Shown here one piece after another: positions 1 through 12,079 of a DNA stretch of 64,000 nt (position 1 is the stretch's first letter; each line of letters opens with the position of its first letter). The stretch is from Straminergon stramineum (taxonomy: Eukaryota > Streptophyta > Bryopsida > Hypnales > Calliergonaceae): NCBI GenBank assembly GCA_963920665.1, contig OY987267.1, positions 13,888,001 to 13,952,000 of the forward strand, in the 5' to 3' direction. The notes under the pieces are model-generated. The model ran no database searches. It saw nothing but the letters and a program-made list of their open reading frames with translations, and was not told the origin of the DNA. The position numbers and the translations under genes were made by a program.

Positions 1-636
1 GGTCAAAGCTTTCCACATCACTATTGACAACCCACCACGTAAGATAAAATTTTTGGCTGCCCTGCCCGAAAACCCTAAACCCTAATTTTGCGCTCGTCAA
101 ATTTGTCTCGTATATGCGACACTCCTCTTATACGACATGTGACATTAGACGAACAACTCGACACCCAACCCCCAAAACATGTTCGACAGAACAACCTTGG
201 TATCCCCTATACATGCATATAGAGGAGGGAAGGGAAAATTTGTAAAGACAAGTGGCAACGGAAAAAATTTCGACACTTAAATTTTGTATATGAGATAGCC
301 CCACTTAAAAAACTAAATGAATGAATTTACAAAAAACCATAGGATATTGGAAGTAGACCCTTGTTGCTTTTTATGTAAAAATATAGTCATCTTAAATGCA
401 ATAATGAAGGTAAAGAGTCCCACATCAAATACCCTCTAAACTTAGGTGTATACCTTAAATTACAAGGAGTCATTTCCCTAAACAAATAATATAGATTGTT
501 GTTTCCTTAAATCATAGAGGCAACACTAAAAGAAATTATCTCAAATATCATAATGGTATACATTTCGTGTCGACCACATTAATGAAGAGAATGAAGAGTG
601 TAGTCCATATGCATGATAACATAATTAAACTCTTAC

Positions 637-866
637 TAGTGTGCTTTCTACCAATGCCACAATCCAAATAAAAGTAAAAATAATTTTCTTATTTTTTAAT
701 TCATAAGAACTTTGAAGTTGAGTATATAAGTATGTTTTATGTTGTGAGTTGGAATGCCACGAAACAAAGTCCATACACCCCTCTTTACTCAAGGCTCTTC
801 GATGGTACCAAAAACGTCATCAGGGAGGCATAGATCCAAAGATCTCATTGTAACAAACCAAACCAA
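637..866 (+). repeat. Dispersed repeat (GTGTGCC family), copy 1
   Basis: About 230 bp. It opens TAGTGTGCTTTCTACCAATG, carries GCCACGAAACAAAG and CACCCCTC, and ends GATCTCATTGTAACAAACC. Copies lie at 903, 30875 and 42454 in the same orientation. The CAAAACA-rich tail suggests a retroposed short element, but no RNA polymerase III box was found. Confidence 0.6.
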
Positions 867-902
867 TGAAACCAAACCAACAGCCTAACTTAAAATATAG
901 AT

Positions 903-1150
903 TAGTGTGCCATCTACCACTGCCACAACTTCCACAAGCTACACCCAAAATGAAACAAAAAGTCATTTTCTATAATTTAAGATCCAAGATAACTTCTTTC
1001 ACATCCTAGGTCCAAACACCATACACCAAAATGCTACAAAACCAAGCCTATATTCCCCTCCCTGAGTCCTCGTACAAGGCTTTCTAACAATACCAAGAAC
1101 ACAATGAGGGGATGCATCATTCTAGAGATCTTAGTGTACAAAACAAAACA
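903..1150 (+). repeat. Dispersed repeat (GTGTGCC family), copy 2
   Basis: Opens TAGTGTGCCATCTACCACTG and ends GATCTTAGTGTACAAAACAA. It follows copy 1 directly, in tandem-like spacing of about 266 bp. Confidence 0.55.
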
Positions 1151-1176
1151 GAACAAAGCAAAACAAAAAGCCTCAT

Positions 1177-1412
1177 TTAACCCTTCAACACTGGGTTGGT
1201 GACCATGGAAATCAGCCATTTTAGAACCTTGTGACACCACCTACTTTATTTTAATCAAAAATACTCATTGGGAGTGAAACTACTGTAATGTGGAAGATCT
1301 CGCCTTTCCACCCCTAATTCAGAGGATGAATAGTTGCACTTCTGTCCTACTACAGAGGAGAATTCTTTGTCATTCATCGGACAAAAATCGTCCGCCGTAT
1401 CGTTTTTAGGGG
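1177..1412. mobile_element. Family A TTAA element, inverted copy
   Basis: Reverse-oriented relative to 8828-9057. It starts TTAACCCTTCAACACTGGG and ends CGTTTTTAGGGG, followed by TATG in place of TTAA. The hairpin CGGAC-N7-GTCCG is at 1378-1394. One border TTAA has therefore decayed or was lost. Confidence 0.65.
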
Positions 1413-2526
1413 TATGAATATAAGGTTAATTAGATATCTTTGCCGTGAAGCTCCTCGAGCAACTTCCGGCAATCGGTTAATGGTAACGATGCAGTACAGC
1501 TGCGCTGCACGCAAGTTGACTGGAGTGGTACACCAGCATTACTGTAGCCTGCCGTGCTTGTTTCACGTGATCATTGGAATGATTCTACCACTTTCAAGTT
1601 TCCGCAGGTCTAGACTAGGCGGTGTTTTTCTGATGGAATGACCGGTATTCCGAAGACAAAACATTCTTAAACCACTCAGATGAACTTGCCTTGCTCCCTC
1701 TGGACCTTGCTTGCATGGTTACGACAAAGGATATATTTGCATCCGGGATAAAAGAATTGCAGACAGGACCCAGCTAGATTGCTAGAATCCTCTAATGTAT
1801 ATGTAAAAGAAAAGTTAGAATGATTGCAAATTGAAATTACAAATTGATATTATATTCTTGGTAGGAATTGAACTTGACATGCATAACACCATACAATCAC
1901 ACAATGGTCCTCCCCATGCTCGAAAGGTATCATGCTTTGCTAAATACATGAGAGGGCTTAATTCAAAGATTGGGGTTGGGTGAGGAGCCATATGTAAAGA
2001 CAATTTCGTTCATTGTGGGGGTTCCTTTTCAAGGATGCAAAAGGGGACCCTACCTCACTATTAAACAATGTCTTGGGATCCTTCATTATTTGAAAACCAA
2101 GGATTCTCTCAACTTATTTGGCAAGATTGATGGAGTTGAGATCAAATGGTAATGAAAAGTTTGAATAAATTGAATCAAAAGAGTTTAGGAATCAAAGTTT
2201 TTACCCCAATTTTTACCTTTTTAAAATAATTTGTTTCAATTGCCCGACCTTGTAGGGGACCACTCATGATTGATAAATAAGTGACAAAGTGGAGGGAAGG
2301 CATTCTTCCACAAAACAATTGCATCCTATAGGTGATGACCAAAAACCCAAACTCTAAACTCAATGGCTATATTAGTCATGCCAAGGCCAATACCCACCCT
2401 AGGCAAGCCTAATGCCTGGGCCTAATGCCTTCACTCCACACCATCCAAGTACCTCTATCCCAACTGGGTATTAGTTGCTAATTTCTTGTTTCGTAGTAGT
2501 TGAAATCCGTCCACTATAAAAAGGAG

Positions 2527-2528
<2 letters not shown>
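1413..2528. other. Non-coding stretch with one copy of a three-copy dispersed repeat
   Basis: About 1878-2085 matches 52461-52655, and in part 41214-41275, through CCTCCCCATGCT.CGAAGGTAT, CCTTTTCAAGGATGCAAA and ACAATGT. Stops occur in every frame across each copy, so no protein is implied. The rest shows no recognisable gene. Confidence 0.5.

Positions 2529-2590
<62 letters not shown>
2529..2590. repeat. (TA)n microsatellite
   Basis: About 30 uninterrupted TA dinucleotides. Confidence 0.98.
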
Positions 2591-2591
<1 letters not shown>

Positions 2592-4415
2592 CATGCACTA
2601 GTTGGTCTCCAGCCCTACCAAAGTTCCTTATGGTTTTACATCCTTTGTTTTGAAAATGGAACTGATTATTGCACCGGCTAACTTTGAACTAACCACCACA
2701 TTTTTTCATGGCCATTGGAAGGATGCTCCAGGAATGCTAGGATCAATGCCGGGCCAATATACAAAATTCCAGCATTCAAATTGTGATATGGTATACAAAC
2801 CTTACATAGCTTGATAGTTGCTAATCGATGTGAGACAGATAATGATATAAAAAAGTTAGGCTTCTATATCAAAAAGTTGAGGGACCGAAGTATATGAAGT
2901 CAATCAATTTCTTGCTTTGAGGTGCCTGAATTCTTCAAGTATATATGGTAGAATTAAAAGAAAGTTCAACTTACTGTAGTTAAGAAACATATATGTGCAA
3001 GGCGCATGGATGAGATTAAAGTTAGTTCCTACTTTTCCGATGGAACTTATCCACTTGGTAACAAAGCAGGTGAATCTCATGCACGTGAAGATAAGTTTCG
3101 TTAACTGCTTTTTCCAGTTGGTTGTCCACCCCTGCACGCATCTCCTCTACCGATTTTTCCATGCCAACGGAAGGCGGAGATCAATCCGATGGCCGGGATG
3201 TGCAGGGTTACCGATTACTCGCCATTGTTTCCCATTTGTTGACAACGCCCAACTTTCAGTTTGAGACGCAACTCTTAATTATAAGTTAGATTCTGTGCGC
3301 AACAGCTTTTTCGTTATGGTCTCAACCGGAGATTACCGACTCAAGACCATTTCCACGTACATATATATTCTAGCTGAAAGGAATATGTAGAAAATTCGGA
3401 TCAATTATTGTACCGGACTGCAGTTCCCACCGCACTTTTTCTGCAGAACTTGTAACTTATCTGAGAGATTAATTAAGAGATACGTCAGGACACACACGAG
3501 GCTGAGTGGGCTACAATCTTTGTTTAGAACTCGAATATCTGAAGAACAAGTTTTGGCCGAGGTCTAACTGAGCGTGGTTTCAAGATACGCATAAAATCAT
3601 TTGAATAATTAAACATATTTAAGCATGATGGTTCCTATTTTATAATGTTCTCTCCTAAAGTTTTTGTTGCGCCTCATAGTTTGAAGCGAGTTGAAAGACG
3701 ATTTCAGCTTCTCTAAATAGCATGCATTATTTGCAATTAGAAACCATAGTTATGTGTAATTGATGAAAAAACATTTTAGTGATATCTTAAATCGTCATAC
3801 CCTGAGTCCTCATGAATGGGTGCTACACGTTTTTGGTCTATTCCCACGGGGTCTATTTAATTAGCAAGGTACAACTAGCTTGCACTCAATGAGGTGCATG
3901 GTTGCATTATCTGACAAAGCTTAATTTCTTCCGAATTCAATGAGGATATCTGCGGACACGTATCATGGTCGGCCCTAGCTAATACACAGACTACAAATGA
4001 TAGATGAATGATCACTTGATCTCTTTGGGAAATGCAAGCCAGCTTGACTGGTTCTGATCATATATGGCGAATTGAATGTTGATTCTCTCGACAGATTGAT
4101 AATTATTGAAAATGTCAACAGTGCCGATTGAATGGATCGATGTGAGCAGTTGAGCTAGACCACCGACCTGCAGAACTGAGCGCCCACGCCTCGGGTCATG
4201 TGTCATGAGCGAATCGATAAGTTGATAAGTTCACAAGCCAGATAGGCCGGAACTGGAGCTCCAAGAAGTTAATCCAGAAGTTCACTGGCATGTATATGGG
4301 TCCATAATAATATACTTATCCTTAAATGTCCCTAGAGAGTGCAGCTCATTAATAAAGTGGTGTGTTTCATACCGTCCAAAATGTGACAATCAATTGCAGT
4401 TGTAAAGACTGAAGA

Positions 4416-4569
4416 GTCAATTTCGTTAAATTGGCGATATTCCATTACTTTTGCATGGGCTGAAACCAAATCTGTAACTGTCCTAGTTTATGACCTGAAA
4501 TTAGGCCTTTGGGAAGATATATTTCACAATTTTTGAGTTGTGGAATATCACCAATTTCACGAAATTGAC
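4416..4569. mobile_element. MITE with ATTTCGTTAAATTGGCG-type arms, copy a
   Basis: The left arm (GTCAATTTCGTTAAATTGG, continuing CGATATTCCA) pairs with TGGAATATCACCAATTTCAC plus GAAATTGAC at the right, 27 of 29 positions. The interior (CTGAAACCAAATCTG...CCTAGTTT) is shared in inverted orientation with the copy at 5581-5760. Confidence 0.7.
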
Positions 4570-5580
4570 GCATCCGAACAAGTGCACTAAACCTATTAAA
4601 GGTCCGTGGATTCAGACGGACCAAATTTTTCTTAGAATATTGCCTTTTTCATGAAGACGGTGATGAGTACCAGGAACTCGTCATGCATAAATAACCGTCG
4701 ATCGGTTTATAAATCAATGCAGAGAGTCCATCGAAATTCACGAACCAGGTTCACAGGACGAGTGCTATGTGGGCCTCCTGCCATGTGGGCCATTTAGCGG
4801 GTTTAAAATGTACACTATGAGGACGTATATTCTCACCTTAAAATTGTCTATCTTATGCTATCACTTACAGTAGCTTCACTCATACAATAGTGTTGGGTAT
4901 AAATTCACCTTATCCAGAATTCCAAATGAGGATCAAACTGTAGACGATTGATTAAGTTTAGTGGGAAACATTGAATATACTGTCAGTGTACTAGTTGGAA
5001 TGATACAGGACTTGCTGCGGGCGGTCTACCAGCATAAATATCCCCTGAGTGGTAGGATTCAGTGTAACCGGCTGTTAATTACCGGTGATTGCCTCTACTG
5101 TAGCCGACGTCCAAGTGCGGCATATATTTCGTAGCAGGAAACACCGACGGTTCCTAGAAAATCAGGTCTTGTCATAGCTAGCATGCAGTCTAGCCGTGAC
5201 TGGGCAAAATGGTCTCTGTACCAGTGTACCGGTATATATGCGAAGATAATTGTTCCTATTCATGCGTTGTGGAATCAGTTGCTGACTAAGCGATTCGCAT
5301 AAAACGAGCATCTTCGGACCAGTGTTCTACGGTAGCTGCTGGTATATCGGACTTATCAGTATGTCACTGATTGAATCGTTCTATTAGTCCGTGCCACGCT
5401 AATTCAGCAAAGTTTCACTGTTTTCAATTAGTTTTGTTGAAATGTTACAATGTAGTACCAATTTGCACAATGATAAAATTATGTAGGGATCAATTGCACC
5501 TATCCTCACTAATAGGACAAATCAGAGTTCAGGACTCAATATGGTTCTTACTGATCGTATCGAAATGTCATTGCTGAAAT

Positions 5581-5760
5581 CGTCAATTCGTTAAATATAT
5601 TGGAGATATTCCACAGCCAACAATTATGACGCATATCTTAACAGAGGTCTACATTCAGGCCAGAAAAGAAAACTAGGAATGGTGTAGATTTTGGTTTCAG
5701 TCCGCGCGTCCTGAAAGGCGCCATAGTATTAGAATATCGCCAATTTAACGAAATTTGACG
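5581..5760. mobile_element. Same MITE family, copy b, opposite orientation
   Basis: The left arm CGTCAATTCGTTAAATATAT... pairs with AGAATATCGCCAATTTAACG plus AAATTTGACG. The interior AAACTAGGAATGG...TTTTGGTTTCAG is the reverse complement of the interior of copy a. Confidence 0.7.
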
Positions 5761-5923
5761 TTTGAAGAATTGAAAATTTTGTTATACTCGAGTTAATCAT
5801 GAAGTGTGTGCGATGTGGGACCAGGAGAGTTTGAGAAAAACATAACTTAGGACTAAACTCCTTGAAGCACCAATTTTAACTTGGTTCTGACGGAGCTTGT
5901 GTTGGTGCTGTGCTTGTTTTATA

Positions 5924-6003
5924 CTCCCTCTGTTTGGAAATAATATATCCATTCTCAGTGCAATCACCGTGAGAATGGATATACTATTTCCAAACGGAGG
6001 GAG
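5924..6003. mobile_element. Stowaway-type MITE, 80-bp hairpin with TA flanks
   Basis: Begins CTCCCTCTGTTTGGAAATAA and ends CCAAACGGAGGGAG. The 34-bp arms match at 32 positions around a 12-bp loop. TA flanks both ends (5922-5923, 6004-6005). The CTCCCTCCGTT terminus plus TA duplication is the classic signature of Stowaway (Tc1/mariner-derived) MITEs. Confidence 0.85.
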
Positions 6004-8827
6004 TACTATTCTTAGATAAACCCTCCTCTGACACCACTGTAAGTTGCAACTGCGGACGACCTTTATTACTGACGTATTTTCACAGTATGGGCATACTCAG
6101 TAAAAAGGGAGGCTGGAGTCGCTTATCTAGCTGGAGTGCTTTGAGACGCAACTGAAATCTCAGATCTATAAATTTCCTAGATTTTCGAGTGCTCAGGTTT
6201 CCATAGCCCTATTTCCAACTTGGACTTCCGTTAGTCACAAAATATGGTACCAGTACAGCACACTTTCACCGCCTTTACGTAAGGTTCCATCACAGGACCC
6301 GAGAGTCTTCCTTGAATGACGCTGACATGTCAGACCTGTCCTGTTGATTCCAACGTGCACATTTCGGTTATTTAAATCGGGCGTCGGTAAGGGACCCGGA
6401 ATCTGGGTAGATAGACTTCCGCAATGAAAAGAAAAGAACTGCAACCAAATTACCGCACTCCATTATTTAATAAATCCAGACGACATGAGTACAATTCAGT
6501 CATTAACGTATATTCGAGGCAGAGAAGCGGCCGATTGGGTTCAGTCTTCGCCGTCGGCTCGAATAATTCGATCCTCGTCTGACCAGATTTCTTCCTCTTT
6601 GCTGGGTCGCCTTATTATTTACACATTCAAAATCTTCGTTACAGAAACTGAGGCTAATGTAGGTAGTTTCGAACCACCAAAGCAGGGATTTTGGAGTTGT
6701 CTAATCCGAATCACTTACAACAAACGAAAAATTTAAACCCTTGTAAAGATGCAATTTCAAATTAATAATTTCATCCCTGTGAGAAGTCTGGGTCCTTACG
6801 TACGGAACATATTATATGGTAACAAGAAAGATCAAGTGACCGAGCACATCCATACATGCAGTAAGTTATGATTAGGCTAATTATAACATTGATTTCACAC
6901 CATTAATGATTTTGGAGAAAATGAGAAATAGGATTTTCATCCACTCAAAAATCAAGGAATTTGAAATATCAGAGAATTATTCTCCTCTCACCATATATTG
7001 GAGGTAGGTGGACCATGTTATTGCAAAAATTTGCCGAAAATGGTTGCGCTGGCCCAGAGAATCTGGCCACTTGCACAGGTCAGGAGCTAGGCTGGCCACA
7101 GTTAGTAGTCTCGAAGCCGGCGGCAGCTCCTTCCTTAAATAAGTTTCCCAAAACCTTGACACCTCCAAGTTTTGCACACTAGAAGCGAGCGCAACAGACT
7201 GCTGCGATGGGGAAACCCAACCAGCAAACACATGTTTTTATGGAGGGAATGTTTCAGTTATGTACATTTCAGGGGATTGTGTCCTCTGGGACCGATCGAG
7301 GGACCGTATCATCAACGTTTGGCTCTAAATTTTTAGCCGATGTTGCGTGCACGCAGCGTTGGTCCCGAGCTTGGTTCTGATTAGGACGCTGGATCATTCC
7401 GCGGTCGCGTGCTCGTGACAGGCTAAAAGCTTAGGTACGAACATTCATGAAACTCAAGCAGGTCCATTTAATTTGTCAATGGTCGATTGCTCAGCCGCTT
7501 GCAGGTTCAATTTAGAATGCGGTAACTTAAGTGCATGCATGCATGCACCTCGATCTCTTACTGCAACTTTTTTATTCAATTCTTTGATTCTTTGTCCATA
7601 GGTCTACCTCTTGCATGATCAAGTTTGGTGATCAAGTTTGGTTTAATTTGCATGCACCATTTGTGAGAGGTAGCGGGAATTACTATCCTCCTAGCCTAGT
7701 CCCCTGAGCTAGGTAGGTGAGTCCAAGAAATTTGGTGGTCGTGGTGAAAGAGAGGTATGGCCATGTACGTTCTTTAAAATTGGTGAAATTCCGCAAATTT
7801 TGTAGCCCATATATGGTTTCATGATTGTGTGCAGGCTTACTCAAGAATCGAACTGAACTGGCGCGGTTTTGAGTTGCCTAAATGGTTGAAGTCGGAGAAA
7901 CTTTTCGAGTTTTGAGTTGCCCAACTACATCCTCTACTCGATCTCTATGTAACAGATTTTAGTTCGAAACCTTAGCTTGAACTCCTTAGTGGCTGGTATT
8001 GGTGAAATTGGTGCAGTTTCAATTGCCCAACTGAAACCTGCTTAGAATCTGAGAATAATCTGCAGAGTCCTAGATTTTAGAGTCTCTGCAATTGGAAGTC
8101 ACTGTTTAATTAGCATTTGAACGTCTAAGTTTTGGTGCAGCTTTGAAACAGGCCATTTTAACAAAGATGACTATCAGTATGAGTCGTGGAACTTGAATTG
8201 ATGTCATATTTGGGGGCTTCGAAATTTCCAATTTCCAAGTGTGATGATGCTTGAGGAGTGATTGATTTTCGTAGTTTCCAGGTGTTTCTTTTTTCAGTTC
8301 AGCACTGTTAATTAACCCTTCAAAGGGGAACTTGGTTTTCATGGAATTTTGAGGATAGCTAGCCTGCATCTCCAATACTCATCTACAGTCCGACTTCTTG
8401 ATATCATTCTCTTTGTCTCCAAGAGATGCATCCGTCTAGCTAAATTTTGTATTTCAACTTACAACTTGAATGTGTGGTACGTTTTTTGCATTGGACGGAA
8501 AATTTGTTAGAATTTTTGTTTAGTTATAATTTTGAGTTTGCCATATATTACGACTTAACCGCTTAAGAACGACAAAAGATCATCATTGATTGGTCAACTA
8601 TACAGTACAAGCTAGCTTCGTTGTGCCCGTGGATGTAAAACATAATCTCAAATGATCCAAGTTTGGGTTGTTCCAAGAGGGCCCAATTAAGATATGATTT
8701 AACGAGAAACAAGTTGCACTGCTTTGTCCCTGGCTCTCCTTTCAATGGCCTACTCAACCAGTCAACCTTCCGCATCACATTCGTACTTCTAAAATTTCAT
8801 TTATAAAAAAATTAAAAGCAAAAGAAA

Positions 8828-9057
8828 TTAACCCCTAAACGCCAAGGCGGACATTTTTCGTCCGATGAATGACAAGGAATTCTCGTGTATAGGACAGAAG
8901 TGAAACTATTCATCCTTGGAATTAGGGGTGAAAAGAGAAGATCTTCAACAGTAGTTTGACTCCCAATGAGTATTTTTTATTTTTTTAAAGTAGATGATGT
9001 CACACGGTTCCAAAATGCTTGATTTCCACGGTCACCAGCCCAGTGTTCAAGGGTTAA
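8828..9057. mobile_element. TTAA-bordered MITE-like element, 230 bp (family A)
   Basis: Left border TTAACCCCTAAACGCC, right border TTCAAGGGTTAA. It shares the string TGACAAGGAATTCTC...GAAGTG.AACTATTCATC and a conserved small hairpin CGGAC-N7-GTCCG (8848-8864) with the copies at 1177, 44621 and 53166. Non-coding. Confidence 0.7.
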
Positions 9058-11145
9058 AGAATCAAGTTCATTGCTGTGTAAAAGTAGCAATTGTCAATAC
9101 GAAGCTTCCTCCTCTTGCCCCTTGGGTCCATAGCCAATGAACCTGGTCGCCAAGAACACTAAACTGCCACTCACAACTTCTGCATCAAAGCTTTTCTTCA
9201 TGACAAGACTTGAGAAGAAAAACTCTCAAGTAACTAAGCGGTTTGGGTCAGAAGAGAAGTGAAAGGTAATTAATTAAGGGAAATTTTGTTAAAATGGTTG
9301 TATTCCATATGCCATTTTTCCATTTATTTCTATGACATGTATAGGTTTCAAACCATTTCCTAAATATGAAAGTGCCAAGTTTGTGGAATACCACCATTTT
9401 AATGAAATATTGTTTAACTTTGGTCAAGTACCTTAGTTTGGGTCAGAAGAGAAGAGGTAACTTTGGTTTAAAAGACCGGTGTGAATGAAGCATTTGTTGG
9501 GAAAAGTTGAACTATCTAAGCCTCATGGACTTAGATGGCAAATTCCATTCTTGATGCATCCAATAGGAGGGAGACCCTATAATAAAGAACCAACATGTTT
9601 CTTCCTTGAAGAAATTCTTAGCTTATCCTATAATAAAGAGCCAACATTTTCCTTCCCCCAAGACATTCTCAAGTTCCCATATGACAACAAGGTAGTTTTT
9701 GCACCCACCACCATAGTTGGGTGGATTATGGTGGTAAGGACCCCGCAAATGCTTAAGTTTGAACACATGACCAATTCATTGGTGTGCCAAGGCCAAAGCC
9801 ACTAAACCAAAGTCACATGTGTGTATTTGAGTCATAGTATTTACAAAAGAATTACACTTTCTAACAAGAGATGTATCCATGATAACATTTGTCTTGCAAA
9901 TCAATTGTTATTTTGAGTCCATACAACAAAAGATAAATTGGTATGCCATTAACTTAAAATTAGGCATAACCAGTGATTGTAAATCCTCTTCCCAATTGCA
10001 TCCCTATGATCTACATCTATTAAACATTTTAGGGATAAAATGTAGGATAGATGTAGAGAAGAATACAATTGGAAAGGAGGTCTATAATAGGTATATATAC
10101 TTGACAAGTCCTTGCATCTAAAAATTGGATGCACTTTGGTCAAATTCCGTACTAATCTTGAACTTTAATGGCTATTGGGCTAAATCCTTTAGCTTTCTTA
10201 CATTAGGACCCTTTTTTACTATTGAAAATATTGGAAATTGTTGAACCTTTTTAAATTGATAGTTCATCAAGAATCTCTTGGCACAAAAGATAATATTATA
10301 CATGGAACAATGCCACTATACTAATCTTGTGAAATTTTTAAAATTTTTATAGATGTTGATATTTGGAAATCATTCAAATGAAAGTTTAATGATAAAGGTC
10401 TATAGAATTTTCACATTTTTTGACAATAAATTGTCTCATATGATAAAAATATAAAATATGAACTTGTGTCTCTTCTAAAAACTCAAAGCGAATTCAAAAA
10501 CGATATTTGATTATAGTCAAGGGCCAACAAATATTGTTTTTGAATTTTTAAGGGGTCAAGGACCAAAGGATAGTAAAGATTCCCCAAATTCTGAAGATGT
10601 ATTATAAAATTCAATTCAAAATAATAATTTAATGATGACTCTCAAATATATTTGTAAAATATAATATGTAGGTCATATCCATATGGTTAGATGAAATTGT
10701 ACATAACCAATGCTTTTCAATAAAATATGAAGCTAAATATTGATAATTCCTTTTAAAATCAATTGTTTATTGTGTATTTGTGATTTTTACAAGAATTTTT
10801 TTCTATTAAACTCAAAATTTTGAGCACTATTATTCTAATCAAAATGATTTTTGAAGATTTTTATTTCATTTTTTATTAAAGTCATTTTGAAAGTGTCATA
10901 TTTTTAATTAAAGAAGTTATTTTTTGAAGTCAACCTACATGTGCCCTTTGCAAATCAAAGTCTTTATAATCTAATGCATATTATATAGATGTTAATGAAT
11001 TAATACAAGAATCTTCAATCTTAAGAAAAAAATGGCCAAAAAAAATATTTTTACATACTCGGGATGTATATGTGTTCATTGTCGTTGTTCAAAATTTGAA
11101 CACTTCGTCCAATTTGGGCTTCTTTGTCCTTAAAGAATTAAAGTG
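9058..11145. other. AT-rich non-coding stretch
   Basis: The longest frame (9485-9805, 106 codons) repeats a YNKEPT motif because of a short local duplication, and resembles nothing known. From 9960 to 11100 the DNA is strongly AT-rich, with stops in all frames. Apart from MITE copy c nothing else is supported. Confidence 0.5.
9282..9411. mobile_element. MITE of the GTTAAAATGG family, copy c
   Basis: AATTTTGTTAAAATGG...TATTCCA at the left pairs with TGGAATACCACCATTTTAAT plus GAAATATT at the right. It is related at the ends to copies d and e in the RPN12 pseudogene. Confidence 0.6.
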
Positions 11146-12079
11146 TTAACCCCTAAATTAAAGGACCAAGCTGCATTTATTGACAACATAAAAATTGTGG
11201 GCAAGTACATGTGAGTAGAAATTTCCATGTTTTTAAACCAAACTTTCATAGAAGGTGGGGATGAGGAATATCTTTCATATGCACTAAAATTTAGGACATT
11301 TGGAATTGTGAGTCAAAAGTTATAGCCAAATATGTTACTTTTTTTTTGTAAACGGGCAATTCGGGCAGATTAGAAAAAAATAATTTGAAATTGGTTCCCT
11401 TTATTTATATATGCATAGAAAGATTTGAATCATTCTATTTTGATCAATGAGTCAAAAGTTATGAAGAATTTTAGTTTGCAAGCAATTTTGGATAGTCTCT
11501 ACTCTAAAATAAACTTAGAAGTCCTTTATTTTACTCAAATTCCTATATTTTTCAAAAAAAATTAAATTCTTAGATGTAGATTGTTTATTATAACATTACA
11601 ACCATTGGGATTGACATTTTAAAATTCTATATATAAATTGTTAACAATTTTGTATTTTGAATCATTTTCTACTTCTTTCTACTTACAATATTTTTCCTAT
11701 ACATTGTACAATTCCAAATGATCTGAAATTTTTCAAGCATGTATCCAACTTGAATAGAAGAATGAATCCAAAGAAGCACCACTATTTTGAACATTTTTTC
11801 ATACAAATGCAAGCTTGTGAAGTGTAGCTGTCCAATTTTCTGCAAGGACAAAAAAATAGGGGTTTTGTAAATTTGAAAACTCATATCTTGCAATCTATAT
11901 GGTGGAAATTTCTGAATTTTTTTTGCACATGTTCTCAAGTCAGCATACTACAAGATCCTATGGTTACATGTTCTCAAAATTTAATTTTTTTCCAAAAGTT
12001 GATACATCATACATGTACTAGAAATGGCAGTTTTGAAGCATTTTTGATGAAAACAAAGTCAAAGAACTGAAGGGGTTAA
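11146..12079. mobile_element. TTAA-bordered non-autonomous element, 934 bp (family B copy 1)
   Basis: Begins TTAACCCCTAAATT and ends GAAGGGGTTAA. It aligns along its whole length with 62682-63614, for instance TTTGAATCATTC.ATTTTGAT, TCTACTCTAAAATAAACTT, ATTACAACCATTGGGATTG and CTAGAAATG.CAGTTTTG. It has no ORF longer than about 90 codons and nothing recognisable. Two same-sized copies with matching ends define the element limits. Confidence 0.75.

Larger units (their letters stand above)
2591..8827. other. Gene-poor stretch, less AT-rich at 3.1-7.7 kb
   Basis: Base composition is more balanced here than in the DNA on either side, and low-complexity AT tracts are rarer. ORFs stay under 90 codons and none resembles a known protein. 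It contains two related inverted-repeat elements (4416-4569, 5581-5760) and a Stowaway-type hairpin (5924-6003). It may be eroded genic DNA or an older element whose parent is not recognisable. Confidence 0.4.

Noticed and set aside
9485..9805. 106-codon plus-strand ORF with repeated YNKEPT
   Set aside because: The repeat comes from a local duplication, there is no similarity to a known protein, and the surroundings are intergenic.
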